A DNA stretch of 64,000 nucleotides from Desertivirga xinjiangensis (GTDB taxonomy: Bacteria; Bacteroidota; Bacteroidia; Sphingobacteriales; Sphingobacteriaceae). The notes below the pieces were generated by a model. The model did no database searches and was not told where the DNA came from. It worked only from the letters and a program-made list of their open reading frames with translations. Both the position numbers and the translations under genes were made by a program. The stretch covers positions 744,001 to 808,000 of the forward strand of contig NZ_JAFMZP010000001.1 in assembly GCF_024436435.1 (NCBI RefSeq), read 5' to 3'. This document shows, one piece after another, positions 27,390-37,470 of this stretch (positions are counted from its first letter, which is position 1; each line of letters opens with the position of its first letter).

Positions 27390-28241
27390 TTACAGGCGCT
27401 CTGAGTTTTTAAATTCATATACTTTTGCATCTACTAAAAAACGATACCAAAAGCCTTGCAAGAAATGAAATATCAAGCCAGGTAATCCGTCAAAAAAACC
27501 GAGCAAGATTATGTAACGATATAGGTAATAAAAGAGTGGTCTGACGAATAAAGGGATATAGAAATAGACATTTTCTTTAAACCATCTTTTTCGGGTTATT
27601 TGATTCTTTGTCAGCTTGCCGTCAATGTTTTTTTCGGATATTGTTCCATTCGCGATATTTAAAATATCCTTCATTTCTCCAATTGCATAATTGTTGTGCT
27701 TTTGGATCCACCAGCTTAGATTGTTTAGGTTATGATCCACCAGATCATTTCTCAAAGTGATGGTTTTTCCATGTTCTAAAACTACATGTTCATCCATCCA
27801 TCTATTCTCAATATAAGCGGTTCCTGTTCTCCATATTCTCAATAAATATGTCGGGTAGTATCCGCCATGCTTAATCCACCTGTCCATAAACATCACTCTT
27901 CGCTTCATAATGAAACCTCCTGTTTCGATTGAAGCGGCAGGTAATTTTTGATGTAGCTCAGCGATCAGCTCGTCAGAAAGATATTCATCACAGTCAATAC
28001 GCATTGTCCAATCAGTGACGATGTTACAATTTTGAAGCGCCCAGTTGAATTGCGTCGAATGGTTCGTCCAGGAATTTTGATATACGGTAGCTCCAAGCAT
28101 ATGCGCGAGCTCAATTGTTTTATCTGTCGAAAAGCTATCTATGACTAAAATTTTCGCTGCAATTCTCTTAAGATTTAAAATACACCGCTCAATATGTTTC
28201 TCTTCATTGAAAGTGAGGATGATTGCTGTTAAAGATTGCAT
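27390..28241 (-). CDS. GT2 family glycosyltransferase (WcaA-like)
   Basis: A 283-residue GT-A glycosyltransferase. It begins SLTAIILTFNEEKHIERCI, shows the nucleotide-sugar motif VIDSFSTDKT, and has a DxD equivalent in MRIDCDEYLS. The middle (MFMDRWIKHGGYYPTYLLRIW) and the C-terminal membrane-associating end (GLIFHFLQGFWYRFLVDAKVYEFK) mark the subgroup often found in lipopolysaccharide and exopolysaccharide loci. It is one of three related genes in a row (27390, 28337 and 29250), and this copy keeps all expected motifs. The sugar it transfers is not known; glf next door makes galactofuranose a possibility. Confidence 0.9.
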   Translation of the reverse strand: MQSLTAIILTFNEEKHIERCILNLKRIAAKILVIDSFSTDKTIELAHMLGATVYQNSWTNHSTQFNWALQNCNIVTDWTMRIDCDEYLSDELIAELHQKLPAASIETGGFIMKRRVMFMDRWIKHGGYYPTYLLRIWRTGTAYIENRWMDEHVVLEHGKTITLRNDLVDHNLNNLSWWIQKHNNYAIGEMKDILNIANGTISEKNIDGKLTKNQITRKRWFKENVYFYIPLFVRPLFYYLYRYIILLGFFDGLPGLIFHFLQGFWYRFLVDAKVYEFKNSERL

Positions 28242-28336
28242 TTATTTAACCGATATAACGTATACGATATAAAGGTTAAAGTTAATTAATTTAAACGTAA
28301 TTGAAATAAAATGAAACATTTTTCTTTCAATTATGT

Positions 28337-29176
28337 TTAAGCGTCCCTCATCAAAGTTGTATTTTGTCGCTTGTTGCCTTGACTCCTTTCTATTTTTTTT
28401 AACTCATAAATTTTAGCGTCAATTAGAAAACGGAACCAAAAGGCTTGAAGAAAGTGAAAAATAAGTCCTTTTGTTCCATCCATAATGCCTAGCCGAAAAA
28501 TAAAACTATGGATAAAGAAAAGGAACGGCCTAATAAAGTAAGGTAGAGTTCCATAAATTTTATTATTGAAGCCAGCGCCCAGATTACTTCTGGATTGGTG
28601 ATGGTACATTAACAGATCAGAATAAATGTTATGTTTGGCCGTAAAGGAGGTTAGCGTCTCAGAATATCGTTGTACCAATTTTGCCTTCAAGTAACCGTGC
28701 TTTCCTTCAACTAAAACACTCCATGCGAAAGGGTTTAAGTTTAAATGTGCACTACCTTTTCTAAACGGCCCATAATATAGAGAAGAGTATGATGCTCCAA
28801 ACCTCATTTTCTTTCCCATAAAAATAATACTTCTGAATAGCTGAAATGCTACGATATCATGAGGAACTTTTGTTGAGAATATATTCCGCAATTCCTCTGC
28901 AAGTTCTTCTGTCACCAAATGATCTGAAGAAAATAGCATATTCCATTCATTTCGAATCGGAAGTGCAGATAATTGTCCTTCATTCACAAACGATGTGAAA
29001 GAAATTTCAAAAAGAATAACGCCATGGTATTTTTTGACAATTAGAGGCGTATTATCTGAGGAAAAAAAATCAATTACAATGATCTGGTCCATTAGGCCAT
29101 GAAGACTATCAAGGCATTGTTTTATATTCTTTTCGTCGTTATAACTAAAAACAACAGTACTTACCGGTATTCTCAT
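28337..29176 (-). CDS. GT2-like glycosyltransferase with altered catalytic motifs
   Basis: A 279-residue paralogue of its two neighbours, sharing the N-terminal TVVFSYNDEKNIKQCL and the C-terminal GLIFHFLQAFWFRFLIDAKIYELK. In the core the motifs have changed: DSFSTDKT is VIDFFSSDNT, the DCDE segment of the neighbour is SSDH, and the GGYYPTYLLRIW segment is ASYSSLYYGPF. Loss of the first acidic residue of the DxD equivalent may remove metal binding, so it may be inactive or act on another donor. It lies in the same operon with 95 and 73 base gaps, slightly wider than usual in this locus. Confidence 0.75.
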   Translation of the reverse strand: MRIPVSTVVFSYNDEKNIKQCLDSLHGLMDQIIVIDFFSSDNTPLIVKKYHGVILFEISFTSFVNEGQLSALPIRNEWNMLFSSDHLVTEELAEELRNIFSTKVPHDIVAFQLFRSIIFMGKKMRFGASYSSLYYGPFRKGSAHLNLNPFAWSVLVEGKHGYLKAKLVQRYSETLTSFTAKHNIYSDLLMYHHQSRSNLGAGFNNKIYGTLPYFIRPFLFFIHSFIFRLGIMDGTKGLIFHFLQAFWFRFLIDAKIYELKKIERSQGNKRQNTTLMRDA

Positions 29177-29249
29177 TTTAAATGGGATGGAATCAGAATG
29201 TCAAATCTGATGAAGCTGGAGTTTGGAAAGCTGTATTAGTTGCTTACGT

Positions 29250-30110
29250 CTAAATTTTGAAATGATTGTTTCTTTTGAATTCTTTTATTTTCACGTCAAC
29301 AATCAGTCTAAACCAGAATCCCTGCAAAAAATGAAATAGGATACCTGTTTTTCCGTCTAATATTCCTAGTTGGAAGATCATGCGATAGAAAAAATATAGA
29401 AAAGGGCGCAAGCCTAAGGGTAATTTCCACCAGAAACTTTTCATAAAAGCAACCCTCTGATCCGGATTACCTAAGATGGCAGGACGGATAGTTTGGATAC
29501 GGAGATGATGTCTTCTTTCAATTTCTTCCTGCGCTACTAAGTCGCTATAATGGTTGTGCTTTGCTATCCAAAAACTAATTTCATTTTCTTTTAAATTTTC
29601 TTCAAGAATATGTCCGTTTCTCCAAATAGTAGTGTTTCCAGGTACCACGAACCTATGGTCCATATTTTCGTTTAAATCAGAATATCCAACCCCTGTTCGG
29701 AACATCTTTAATAGATATTTGGGGTAATATCCGCCATGTTTGAGCCATTTGCCTCTGAAAAAGTTCTTACGGTTAAAATAAATTCCATTAAAGTTTGTAT
29801 AGTCGGCATCCTTAAACTTTTTTAATAAGCTCTGCAATTCCTCGGTGACAATCTGATCACTGTCTAGTCCAATAACCCATGGTGTGGTGACAGGGAAGGA
29901 TGAAAGAGCAGAGTGCCATTGCTTGGGATGGTTTTCAAATTTGTTAAAGGCAACAATAACTCCGTATTCCTCACATATTTGCAACGTTCTGTCGGTACTA
30001 CCAGAATCTAAGACAAATATATCAGCTCCCAACGGTTTTATAGAAGCAAGCAATCTGGGTAGATGCAGTTCTTCGTTGTATGATAGTATAATAAATGAAA
30101 AATCAGGCAT
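29250..30110 (-). CDS. GT2 family glycosyltransferase
   Basis: A 286-residue GT-A enzyme with FSFIILSYNEELHLPRLL, the donor-binding FVLDSGSTDRTL and the DxD equivalent VIGLDSDQIVT. It carries the RKNFFRGKWLKHGGYYPKYLLKMF segment of its subgroup, given as family evidence, and a C-terminal hydrophobic end (GILFHFLQGFWFRLIVDVKIKEF) shared with the two genes downstream. All expected catalytic residues are present. Substrate and linkage are unknown. Confidence 0.9.
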   Translation of the reverse strand: MPDFSFIILSYNEELHLPRLLASIKPLGADIFVLDSGSTDRTLQICEEYGVIVAFNKFENHPKQWHSALSSFPVTTPWVIGLDSDQIVTEELQSLLKKFKDADYTNFNGIYFNRKNFFRGKWLKHGGYYPKYLLKMFRTGVGYSDLNENMDHRFVVPGNTTIWRNGHILEENLKENEISFWIAKHNHYSDLVAQEEIERRHHLRIQTIRPAILGNPDQRVAFMKSFWWKLPLGLRPFLYFFYRMIFQLGILDGKTGILFHFLQGFWFRLIVDVKIKEFKRNNHFKI

Positions 30111-30123
30111 AAGACCGTTTTAT

Positions 30124-31308
30124 TTATAGGACTTCGTTCTTAAGTATTGTGTTATACATCTTGATATATCTATCGGTTAATTTCTTTTCATCGAAGTCTT
30201 TTCGAATTAATGTTGGCGCATGCCGTCGGATACTAGCTAACTCAACCGCAGCATTTGCTACTTCAACCAGCATTTTTTCTAAAGATTTTAAATCCCTTTC
30301 AAAAACCCATCCTAAATTATTTTCCTTGATATAGGCAGACAGCCCAACATTTTCAGTAACTAGGACAGCTGTACCAACACTCAAGCTTTCTATAACCACG
30401 TTCGCAAAATTCTCATCGTAAGACGGTAGTACCATAACATGATGTCTTTGCATGAGATCAAATTTAAGATCGTTCCCAATATGGCCAAGCCAAAAAATTC
30501 GATCAGTCAGTCCAAGAGTAGCCGCCACTTTCTTGAGTTTTAAGAGATAATCCTCACTGCCTGTTCCTGCAATACTAAGCTCCCATTCAAACGGTACATT
30601 TTTTAAGGCATCAAATAGTAATTCTAAGCCTTTTTTTTCTTCTACTCGAGATATAAAGAGCAAACGTAAAGGTTTTTCATTTAGGTACGATTCTTGAGCC
30701 GTTTTGTATTCTTCCGGAACCTTTACAAAGTTGGGTATTACACTAATACTCTTAGGTCTTACTAATCCTAAGATATCATCTTTTTCTTTTTCACTTGTTA
30801 CATGAAAGTGACAATATTGAAGAAGTACTTTTCCTAAAAAACGATGTATATAATCTTTAATGCCGCTATTTCGGTTACCAAAAGAATAATTACTTAAAGT
30901 TCCTCTTGGAGATAAAACTACAGGTATTTTTTTTCTTTTAGCAATTAAACAACTGAAAATAGAAACGAGGTTCCACCACGCTTGAATATGCACAATGGGC
31001 ATTGAGGTCGGGGTTTCTTTTGATAATTTATTCAGTTTGCCCAACAGATATTTAAATAGAAATGGACTAAAATGCGTATGATCTTTAGTTAATCTACGAA
31101 AGTATGTAACTTGAACTCCGTCGACATTGACCTGTTTTCCAGGTTGAACGGGAAGCTCTGATAAACCATTTGCCGTAGTAGTGATTACCTCTAAATCAAT
31201 CGATGCCTTACTCAGAGCTTCACTAAGTTTGGAAACGGACATAGTAGGCCCTCCGTAGACGTATGCCGGTTTGTAAGATGCAGTAAGTTGAAGAATTTTC
31301 ACGAGCAA
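30124..31308 (-). CDS. GT4 family glycosyltransferase
   Basis: A 394-residue GT-B enzyme. The N-terminal half carries the acceptor-side loop YKPAYVYGGPTMSVSKL; the C-terminal half shows LLFISRVEEKKGLELLFDAL and the E-x7-E donor motif in SYDENFANVVIESLSVGTAV. These fit the retaining GT4 family. It starts five bases after the polymerase gene upstream and is followed 13 bases later by a GT2. The sugar is unknown. Confidence 0.9.
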   Translation of the reverse strand: MLVKILQLTASYKPAYVYGGPTMSVSKLSEALSKASIDLEVITTTANGLSELPVQPGKQVNVDGVQVTYFRRLTKDHTHFSPFLFKYLLGKLNKLSKETPTSMPIVHIQAWWNLVSIFSCLIAKRKKIPVVLSPRGTLSNYSFGNRNSGIKDYIHRFLGKVLLQYCHFHVTSEKEKDDILGLVRPKSISVIPNFVKVPEEYKTAQESYLNEKPLRLLFISRVEEKKGLELLFDALKNVPFEWELSIAGTGSEDYLLKLKKVAATLGLTDRIFWLGHIGNDLKFDLMQRHHVMVLPSYDENFANVVIESLSVGTAVLVTENVGLSAYIKENNLGWVFERDLKSLEKMLVEVANAAVELASIRRHAPTLIRKDFDEKKLTDRYIKMYNTILKNEVL

Positions 31309-31313
31309 TAAAA

Positions 31314-32777
31314 TTACATAATTTGTTGATTCGATAAATGATCTCCGTCTTTGATAGGAATGAGAATCTTATACAATTTTAGCAATTGAAAGATCAGAAG
31401 CATAAGAATGAAACTCCAGAATACAGAGTTTGCAATAAACTCGAAGTTGTTGCCTCGCCATGCTGGTTGAAAACAACCATTATACAAAATAATTCCGCCT
31501 AATTGATATCCTCCATATAAAGATTCAGCTTTGTTACACAGAGCTTGGCAGATAAATCCGTATAAAAACATTGATATTAAAACGCCTACCGTTCCTCCAC
31601 TGAGATAGGCATCCACAATTGGTCTTGTTTTTGCAGAAACTTTCGAAAGCCTGCTCACTACGCCGGCATTATAAACTCTCTCCATCGCCATCGTTTCAGT
31701 AATCGGTTTACCTGGCCATAAGAATCTTGGCACTAGAGAAATTAATGTTTGTTCAGCAATCTCAAAACCATAATAGTCAATATCCTTTGGGGTCGTCTCC
31801 ACAAATTTGGCGAACATTTCAATCTCACTTAGCCTTCTTGTTAGAAAGGCCCAGTTCGTTTCATCAAGATCTACCTCACCGTTATCTTCGTTAAATAATG
31901 TTTCCAGTGCTTGACCTCGTGCTTCTTCGGCTGATGCCTGACCGTTCCAAGATTGCGAACGTATGATATTAGCATATGTTGGAAGAATATAAAAAAGAAA
32001 ATAAATCAACGGTAGCCCGATAAAAATAGTCGCTTTCTTATAATAAGGGTAAATAAGGCATCCAACAATCAAGAAGTTGACAATAATAGGTTCTTTATAT
32101 CCTGTAAGACTTGCAGAGATCATGTTCACCACAAATAGTGATCCGCCAATAAGCAATAAGTCTGTTTTTTTTTGTACAATTCCCTTCACCATAATCAAGG
32201 CTCCGCAAATTACCCCGGTGTTTACTAATCCTATAGAAAATTGATATAACCCTGGAAGGTATCTTACTAAAAAACCTAAAATATAGGCCGAAAAGCTAAG
32301 GCCTACCAAGAAATGATCTTGTTTAAGATTATTATTCAGACGATACTTTTTTAAAGGTGTAACTCTTTCAATCAAAGTAATCATTCCTGTGGCTAATGCG
32401 GCGTGCCCTAGAACGCTCATTCGCTGGCACTTTGCGATTACGGAAGTCTCCTCAGTAGCAATAAATGGTTGAGGATAAGTTTTTTCTAAATAAATGTAGC
32501 CCATGTGGTCCAAAAAGAAAAATACAGAAGTACAACACATAAAGCCGGCAAAAATTATCTGCGTAAGAAAAAGAGGACGCATTATTTGCTGGTGAATAGG
32601 CAAGTCATTACTAATAAATCTTGATGGAAAAATTAAGGTCCAAAAAAAAATAAAAAATGATCCAGACCAAGCTATCCAATAGGATACCACAGGGTCTAGT
32701 TGGGTGAGTGTTGCGAGCAACCATGGAATGAAAAGAGGAACAATTGCACCCGCTTTTGAATCGTTAACTCTTACCAT
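31314..32777 (-). CDS. Wzy-like oligosaccharide repeat-unit polymerase
   Basis: A 487-residue integral membrane protein with about a dozen hydrophobic segments and a large hydrophilic loop near residues 270-350. The loop contains the polymerase-type segments RRLSEIEMFAKFVETTP and LVPRFLWPGKP, seen in Wzy-like and exosortase-associated polymerases. Such proteins join lipid-linked repeat units on the periplasmic side. That is notable because the export genes of this locus are of the ABC type, which normally move a finished chain. It could also be an O-antigen ligase-type enzyme. Family placement rests on topology and the loop only. Confidence 0.7.
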   Translation of the reverse strand: MVRVNDSKAGAIVPLFIPWLLATLTQLDPVVSYWIAWSGSFFIFFWTLIFPSRFISNDLPIHQQIMRPLFLTQIIFAGFMCCTSVFFFLDHMGYIYLEKTYPQPFIATEETSVIAKCQRMSVLGHAALATGMITLIERVTPLKKYRLNNNLKQDHFLVGLSFSAYILGFLVRYLPGLYQFSIGLVNTGVICGALIMVKGIVQKKTDLLLIGGSLFVVNMISASLTGYKEPIIVNFLIVGCLIYPYYKKATIFIGLPLIYFLFYILPTYANIIRSQSWNGQASAEEARGQALETLFNEDNGEVDLDETNWAFLTRRLSEIEMFAKFVETTPKDIDYYGFEIAEQTLISLVPRFLWPGKPITETMAMERVYNAGVVSRLSKVSAKTRPIVDAYLSGGTVGVLISMFLYGFICQALCNKAESLYGGYQLGGIILYNGCFQPAWRGNNFEFIANSVFWSFILMLLIFQLLKLYKILIPIKDGDHLSNQQIM

Positions 32778-32880
32778 AACAATCCATTTGCAAAAGTCTT
32801 TTTAGTATAAAATTGTACTTCAAAGCTACATTTCTTTTAAATCTGTTCGAGTAATGGAAGAATAAGGATAATATTGAAGA

Positions 32881-34050
32881 TCAAATGCCGTTTAGTTCTG
32901 TTAATATAGCTTTTGCCTGCACATGAAAACTCCAATCTTGAATGATTGTGAGAGATTTTTTTCCCATGTAGTCTAGACGCGCACGGTCGGTACATAATTC
33001 TTTTAAATTTCTTTTTAAGGAATGTTTATCGCCGCTCTCAAAAATAAATCCATTTTCGCCATTTTTTACCAAATCAGTTGCACAACCAACCATTGTCGAA
33101 ACTATTACGGCCTTTCCAGCAGCCATTGCTTCGTTTACTGCAAGACCCCATGTTTCACCAGGACCTTGTGAAGGCAGACAATATAAGTTGCAGGATTGAT
33201 AAATTACTGGCATCTGCAGTTGATTCTGAAAAGGCAAAAAATGAATCTGTTGTAGATTTAAAGCTGATACTTTTGTTTTTAAACACTTTTCCAAAATTCC
33301 ATTTCCAACAAACAACAAATGTACGTTATCCATGTTTAATTCTGCGAAAGCATTCAACAAAACTTCCGGATCTTTCTTGGGTTCAAATTTACCACAGAAA
33401 AGAACCAAGATATTTTCCTGCGTTATTCCTAACTTCTGTCTCAACTGAAAAGCCTCTGCAGTCCTGTCCATGGAAAATCTATCATTGTCAATGGAATGAG
33501 GAGCAAAGACGAGCTGGTTTTCTTTTAAGCCATATTTTTGAAAATATTTCTTATTAGCTTTCCCCACATAGAATGCCTTATCCACTTTACTATAAACCCA
33601 TTTTAAAAAGAAGTTTCGGGCTATCTCTTTCCAACCCTTCCTTTGATCTATAAGATTGGAGTCGCCGCGAAACCAAATTGGAACTTTTCCCTCAAAGTGT
33701 CGAATAATGTTTAAATGGCTATGATTTGCCCATCCATAAACCAAGATGGCGTCTGGTTCAAATTTTTCGATCCGTTTAGCAGCATCAGGAGTTATAATCC
33801 CTTTAAAATGGCTTGAGCCGGGTTTCGTAGAGGTATTTATAAGAAACTCATACTGATAACCCTCGAGTAAAGGGAGATCCCACTCAATTACCTTTCCAAA
33901 TCCAGGGTCAAATTTTTCTTTTACACTATCTTCCCCCCAGGTATAAAAAACCTTCACATTTACCTTATCCCGGCAATCTGATAAAATTTTAAAAACAGGG
34001 GCATAGTACTGAATTGGATGAGTGGTAACTATTACTAAGTTTTTTTTCAT
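32881..34050 (-). CDS. GT4 family glycosyltransferase
   Basis: A 389-residue GT-B protein. It begins LVIVTTHPIQYYAPVF, a start typical of a subgroup that uses a THPIQY loop. The donor half shows LVLFCGKFEPKKDPEVLL and the E-x7-E segment GETWGLAVNEAMAAGKAVIV. A predicted acceptor region includes PIWFRGDSNLIDQ. Transfer of a hexose to a lipid-linked or growing chain is likely; the sugar is unknown. A 103-base gap separates it from the polymerase downstream. Confidence 0.9.
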   Translation of the reverse strand: MKKNLVIVTTHPIQYYAPVFKILSDCRDKVNVKVFYTWGEDSVKEKFDPGFGKVIEWDLPLLEGYQYEFLINTSTKPGSSHFKGIITPDAAKRIEKFEPDAILVYGWANHSHLNIIRHFEGKVPIWFRGDSNLIDQRKGWKEIARNFFLKWVYSKVDKAFYVGKANKKYFQKYGLKENQLVFAPHSIDNDRFSMDRTAEAFQLRQKLGITQENILVLFCGKFEPKKDPEVLLNAFAELNMDNVHLLFVGNGILEKCLKTKVSALNLQQIHFLPFQNQLQMPVIYQSCNLYCLPSQGPGETWGLAVNEAMAAGKAVIVSTMVGCATDLVKNGENGFIFESGDKHSLKRNLKELCTDRARLDYMGKKSLTIIQDWSFHVQAKAILTELNGI

Positions 34051-34087
34051 TTCAAAACTATTCTAAAAAGGCGTCTGCGGTTTAGTT

Positions 34088-35392
34088 CTATGTCTTAGTT
34101 GGAGACAAAAACTGTTCTAACACATCGTTAAATAAGTCGCATTGCCTTTTCGTCATCTCCCTTGCGGTATAAGGTTCAAATGCCTTCCAGTCAGTATCTG
34201 GTCTTATGTCTCTTACTACACTTTGCAGGAAGAGCTTAACTTTTGAATAGACAAGTTCCTCACTCGTATCAAGAGTTATCATTTCTCCAGCATTACATTC
34301 TTTCATAATTTTCACAGCACTACTCTCTTTATGAAAAAGGCCCAATAAGGGTTTGTTTGCCGTTATGTAAGGGTAGAGCTTTGATGCGGTATATGCTGGA
34401 TCATCAGAGCCAGGAACAACCAGCCCCCGTGCGTGTTCAAGACTTGCAAGTCCCTGATAAAAAGGGATTCGGTCAGTCTGTTCAACAACAAAAGTTTCCA
34501 GGCCATAATGTGCGGCAAGAGGGGCGATGCTTTTTTTTCCCTGGCCTTTTGGTGCATAACTAGTCCCAATAAAGAAAAATTTGAATCTTTTAAAAAGATC
34601 TGGATCCTCTGACAACCCTCTTTTAAAAGCGGAAAATAGTAGATTTAACGCTTGATGCATGTCCTTGCCCCCCCGTCCGATGTAAACGAGCGGAAGTTCA
34701 TTATTTTCTGACTTAAAAGCTGGTTTCAAGTCGGTTAGGTGGTTTTTTACGATTTCTGAGTCGCTAGGAAAAGCGCCAAATGTTATAGTACTTGTTGGTA
34801 TATATCGTAATTCATTATATCGCTGTCTTAAGGTGTTAATGTATGCATCAGAGACGGAAATTAGCCCGCCCACCTTTTTCATAGCGATCGGCTCGAGAAT
34901 TTTGTTTAAACGGTAAGAAAACCAATATTTGGGCGGTCTCTCATGCTTAGGCTTATTTAAATAATAATTAGAATGCCAAGGATCCTGCATATCGATTACA
35001 TATGGAATCCGAAATTTCTCTTTCCAGACTGCGCCCAAAATACACACAGGAAATTGCGTTGTGGAAAAATAGATAAGATCAAACTTTTTTGTTTGCAAGA
35101 GATTGTTTACAGTTCGATAATAAAAGAGAAGCGACCTTATAGCGATGCTTCCCAGTCCTATCTTCGAAGTCCATGTTTTAGATAGCGCGTTGACTGGATG
35201 TTTAACAATAGTATCAGGAAAACTTAGAGAAAGTAAAGGATCTTTATTTATGTCTGAGTGTTTTTGTGCAACATGGACCACTTCCGGCTCCCAACCAAAC
35301 TCTTGAAAATAGCTTAAGCTCATCCGTACCCGTTGCATATCAGCTGCATTTGATGGTGGAAAATATGGACTAATAATAAGAACCTTTTTCAA
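34088..35392 (-). CDS. GT4-like glycosyltransferase
   Basis: A 434-residue GT-B protein starting KKVLIISPYFPPSNAADMQRV, with PYVIDMQDPW in the acceptor half and a weaker donor half (LPLVYIGRGGKDMHQAL, SDDPAYTASKLYPYI, NKPLLGLF). The canonical E-x7-E motif is not obvious, so it is a divergent member. Codons around residue 240 contain a run of seven G. A role in polysaccharide assembly is inferred from the operon and fold. Confidence 0.8.
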   Translation of the reverse strand: MKKVLIISPYFPPSNAADMQRVRMSLSYFQEFGWEPEVVHVAQKHSDINKDPLLSLSFPDTIVKHPVNALSKTWTSKIGLGSIAIRSLLFYYRTVNNLLQTKKFDLIYFSTTQFPVCILGAVWKEKFRIPYVIDMQDPWHSNYYLNKPKHERPPKYWFSYRLNKILEPIAMKKVGGLISVSDAYINTLRQRYNELRYIPTSTITFGAFPSDSEIVKNHLTDLKPAFKSENNELPLVYIGRGGKDMHQALNLLFSAFKRGLSEDPDLFKRFKFFFIGTSYAPKGQGKKSIAPLAAHYGLETFVVEQTDRIPFYQGLASLEHARGLVVPGSDDPAYTASKLYPYITANKPLLGLFHKESSAVKIMKECNAGEMITLDTSEELVYSKVKLFLQSVVRDIRPDTDWKAFEPYTAREMTKRQCDLFNDVLEQFLSPTKT

Positions 35393-35416
35393 TTTTCTTC
35401 GCTTTGTTTAATCAGC

Positions 35417-36349
35417 TTATTTTAATTCCTTTAAAAGTAATCTTGTCCCAATGAATATTTTGTCTTTCATATTTAGAGTTTCCTCTTGGTGCGCCCTTAT
35501 TACCGTTTCATCTGGTTGAAAGTTTGAACGGAGTAAAAGGTCGTAACTCTCTGAGAACCATTTTTTCCCTAATCCCGCGAAGTGAATAATTGTGCTTCCT
35601 TCCACAAAAGGTTTAAATTCTTCAAATTTCTCCAATACCCCTCTTTTACCAAAATAATTATATTTATTCAACAGTACTTCTTCGACGCTCCTTTTTTTAA
35701 AGCCCGAAAGTACTCTTACCTGATTTCCATCGAACAATAACCGATTTCTCATTCTTCCAGCCAAACATGCCCATGCTGATTGCTCACTCCACCAATAATC
35801 TTTACATTGAAGGAAATATTTTCCAGTTAGATATTCAAGGTAGGAGAAGTCAATAGAATCTGGATCGAATATCACAGCGCCGGCATTAAAAGCGGGCACC
35901 ATTTGCTGCTCCCAGACTATCTTCCAATGAGCTCTGTATGCCGGGATATCTTCCCGCATGTAGCAGATATCGAAATCTCCTTCGGGTAATTTGCAATTAT
36001 GAGCAACAAGTACATCCGTATCGATCAGTACTACCTTACCTATTCCTTTGAGCAGAATTGAGGTGTCCAAAAGCTTTCTCCATGTCAAATCTTTTTCTCT
36101 TATCTTTTCCAAAGCTGGATATTTTTTCAGGAAGGTCGAAATTTGTCCTTTGCTTTCATCTGAGTTATAAACCTTAAAGCCTAAACTGCTGAATTCTCGT
36201 TCATCTTCTATGCTGAGTCTGTTGTCTGCTACCAGATGCCATTTCTTATGATCTACATTACTTATCTTTTTCCAGCTTTCGATACACGGGCGAACCCAAT
36301 GCTTGGTGAAATTATAAGAGCCGCAGAGGGTTATTAAAGGATATGTCAT
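35417..36349 (-). CDS. Putative GT-A fold glycosyltransferase of unassigned family
   Basis: A 310-residue protein with a GT-A-like core: an N-terminal ITLCGSYNFTKHWVRPCIES, a DxD motif in VVLIDTDVLVAHN, and a middle segment FNAGAVIFDPDS that resembles the product-site strand of GT8-like enzymes. It ends with an HFAGLGKKW metal-ligand-like motif. No close named family is recognised. The DxD and HxxGxxKxW pattern support retaining GT8-like chemistry, but this is inference. Confidence 0.7.
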   Translation of the reverse strand: MTYPLITLCGSYNFTKHWVRPCIESWKKISNVDHKKWHLVADNRLSIEDEREFSSLGFKVYNSDESKGQISTFLKKYPALEKIREKDLTWRKLLDTSILLKGIGKVVLIDTDVLVAHNCKLPEGDFDICYMREDIPAYRAHWKIVWEQQMVPAFNAGAVIFDPDSIDFSYLEYLTGKYFLQCKDYWWSEQSAWACLAGRMRNRLLFDGNQVRVLSGFKKRSVEEVLLNKYNYFGKRGVLEKFEEFKPFVEGSTIIHFAGLGKKWFSESYDLLLRSNFQPDETVIRAHQEETLNMKDKIFIGTRLLLKELK

Positions 36350-36357
36350 ATTTTTGA

Positions 36358-37470
36358 TCAGAGATTTTTAATAAAAGTATTGAGTTTTGAACTCCAGGTT
36401 TTTAGCTCGAAGTTCTTCGCGTTGCATTCTGTAGACATTTTTAATTTGTCTAATAAAAATTGATCATCCAGGGCTTCGATAAGAGCCTTAGAATAATCTG
36501 TTGGAGAATTGCTTGCGGTTATGATTGTTTCGTCTGAAAGAATGTAGCCCCTTTTCCCGGCAGGTGTAGACAATACCGGAATACCCCAATTAATAGCCTG
36601 TGCGAGTTTTGTCGAAGCGCCTCTGCTGTACCAAAATACTGGATTGAGAAAAATGCTCCAATGGGAAACTTCCTTTTCTAGCTGCTCATTGGAGAGACGT
36701 CCTTTATATTTGATAAAAGGATAAAGCAATTCTAATCGTCGTCCCTCGGGTTCCGGCCCGCCTACAAGGTTAATTGAATAATTAAATTCCGACTTTTTTA
36801 GGGAATCGCACAGCAGCTCAAGTCCCAGTTTGTTAGGTAGATGGTCAAGTGTTCCAACAAAACCAGCGTTCTTCTCTCTAGGCGTCCAGGAAAGAAAGCC
36901 AGGCTGTAATATTCGTGGAAGATGTAGTTGATTTAGCGCCCCTATCCACTGATTGATCGGAATTTCATGTTCACTAATCACAATAATGCCATCAAAATTT
37001 TCGCGAAAAAACGAGCTTTCAAGCACTATCTGCCGACCTAATTTCCAGGTTTCAATTATCCCCGGTTTTTTTTCACGAGCAATATCGTGAAGATAGTCGC
37101 CGCTTTCATTGCCATGGGAGAGCCCCACAAACTTTACATCAGAGGGTAAATGATGCTTAACTATCTCTATAAGAGGGGCGAGGTTAATTTGATTTAAGGC
37201 GATCGTTTTTATCTTATGCTTCTTTACCGCATTAACAATCTCAGTGGTGTAGTTATTAAAATCATACCTATCATATACTTCCAATCCAAATTTGATCTTT
37301 ATTTTTTTAAGGAAGGATTTTGTGGTATCCAATTTAATGATAATAGGGTCATGCCCACTATGAGACAAATATGTCAAATATTCAGACGTACACAATTGCA
37401 CACCACCTGGTATATGGAAATCAACATATTTCCTATCGGAAATAAAAAGGATTTTTTCAGGATCAGTCAT
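36358..37470 (-). CDS. GT4-like glycosyltransferase
   Basis: A 370-residue GT-B protein. The N-terminal half starts ILFISDRKYVDFHIPGGVQL, and the donor half includes NAGFVGTLDHLPNKLGLELL and NPVFWYSRGASTKLAQAINWG. The usual acidic pair is replaced by a KLAQAINWG segment, as in a distinct GT4 branch. It overlaps the next gene upstream by four bases (ATGA), so the two are probably translated together. Confidence 0.8.
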   Translation of the reverse strand: MTDPEKILFISDRKYVDFHIPGGVQLCTSEYLTYLSHSGHDPIIIKLDTTKSFLKKIKIKFGLEVYDRYDFNNYTTEIVNAVKKHKIKTIALNQINLAPLIEIVKHHLPSDVKFVGLSHGNESGDYLHDIAREKKPGIIETWKLGRQIVLESSFFRENFDGIIVISEHEIPINQWIGALNQLHLPRILQPGFLSWTPREKNAGFVGTLDHLPNKLGLELLCDSLKKSEFNYSINLVGGPEPEGRRLELLYPFIKYKGRLSNEQLEKEVSHWSIFLNPVFWYSRGASTKLAQAINWGIPVLSTPAGKRGYILSDETIITASNSPTDYSKALIEALDDQFLLDKLKMSTECNAKNFELKTWSSKLNTFIKNL

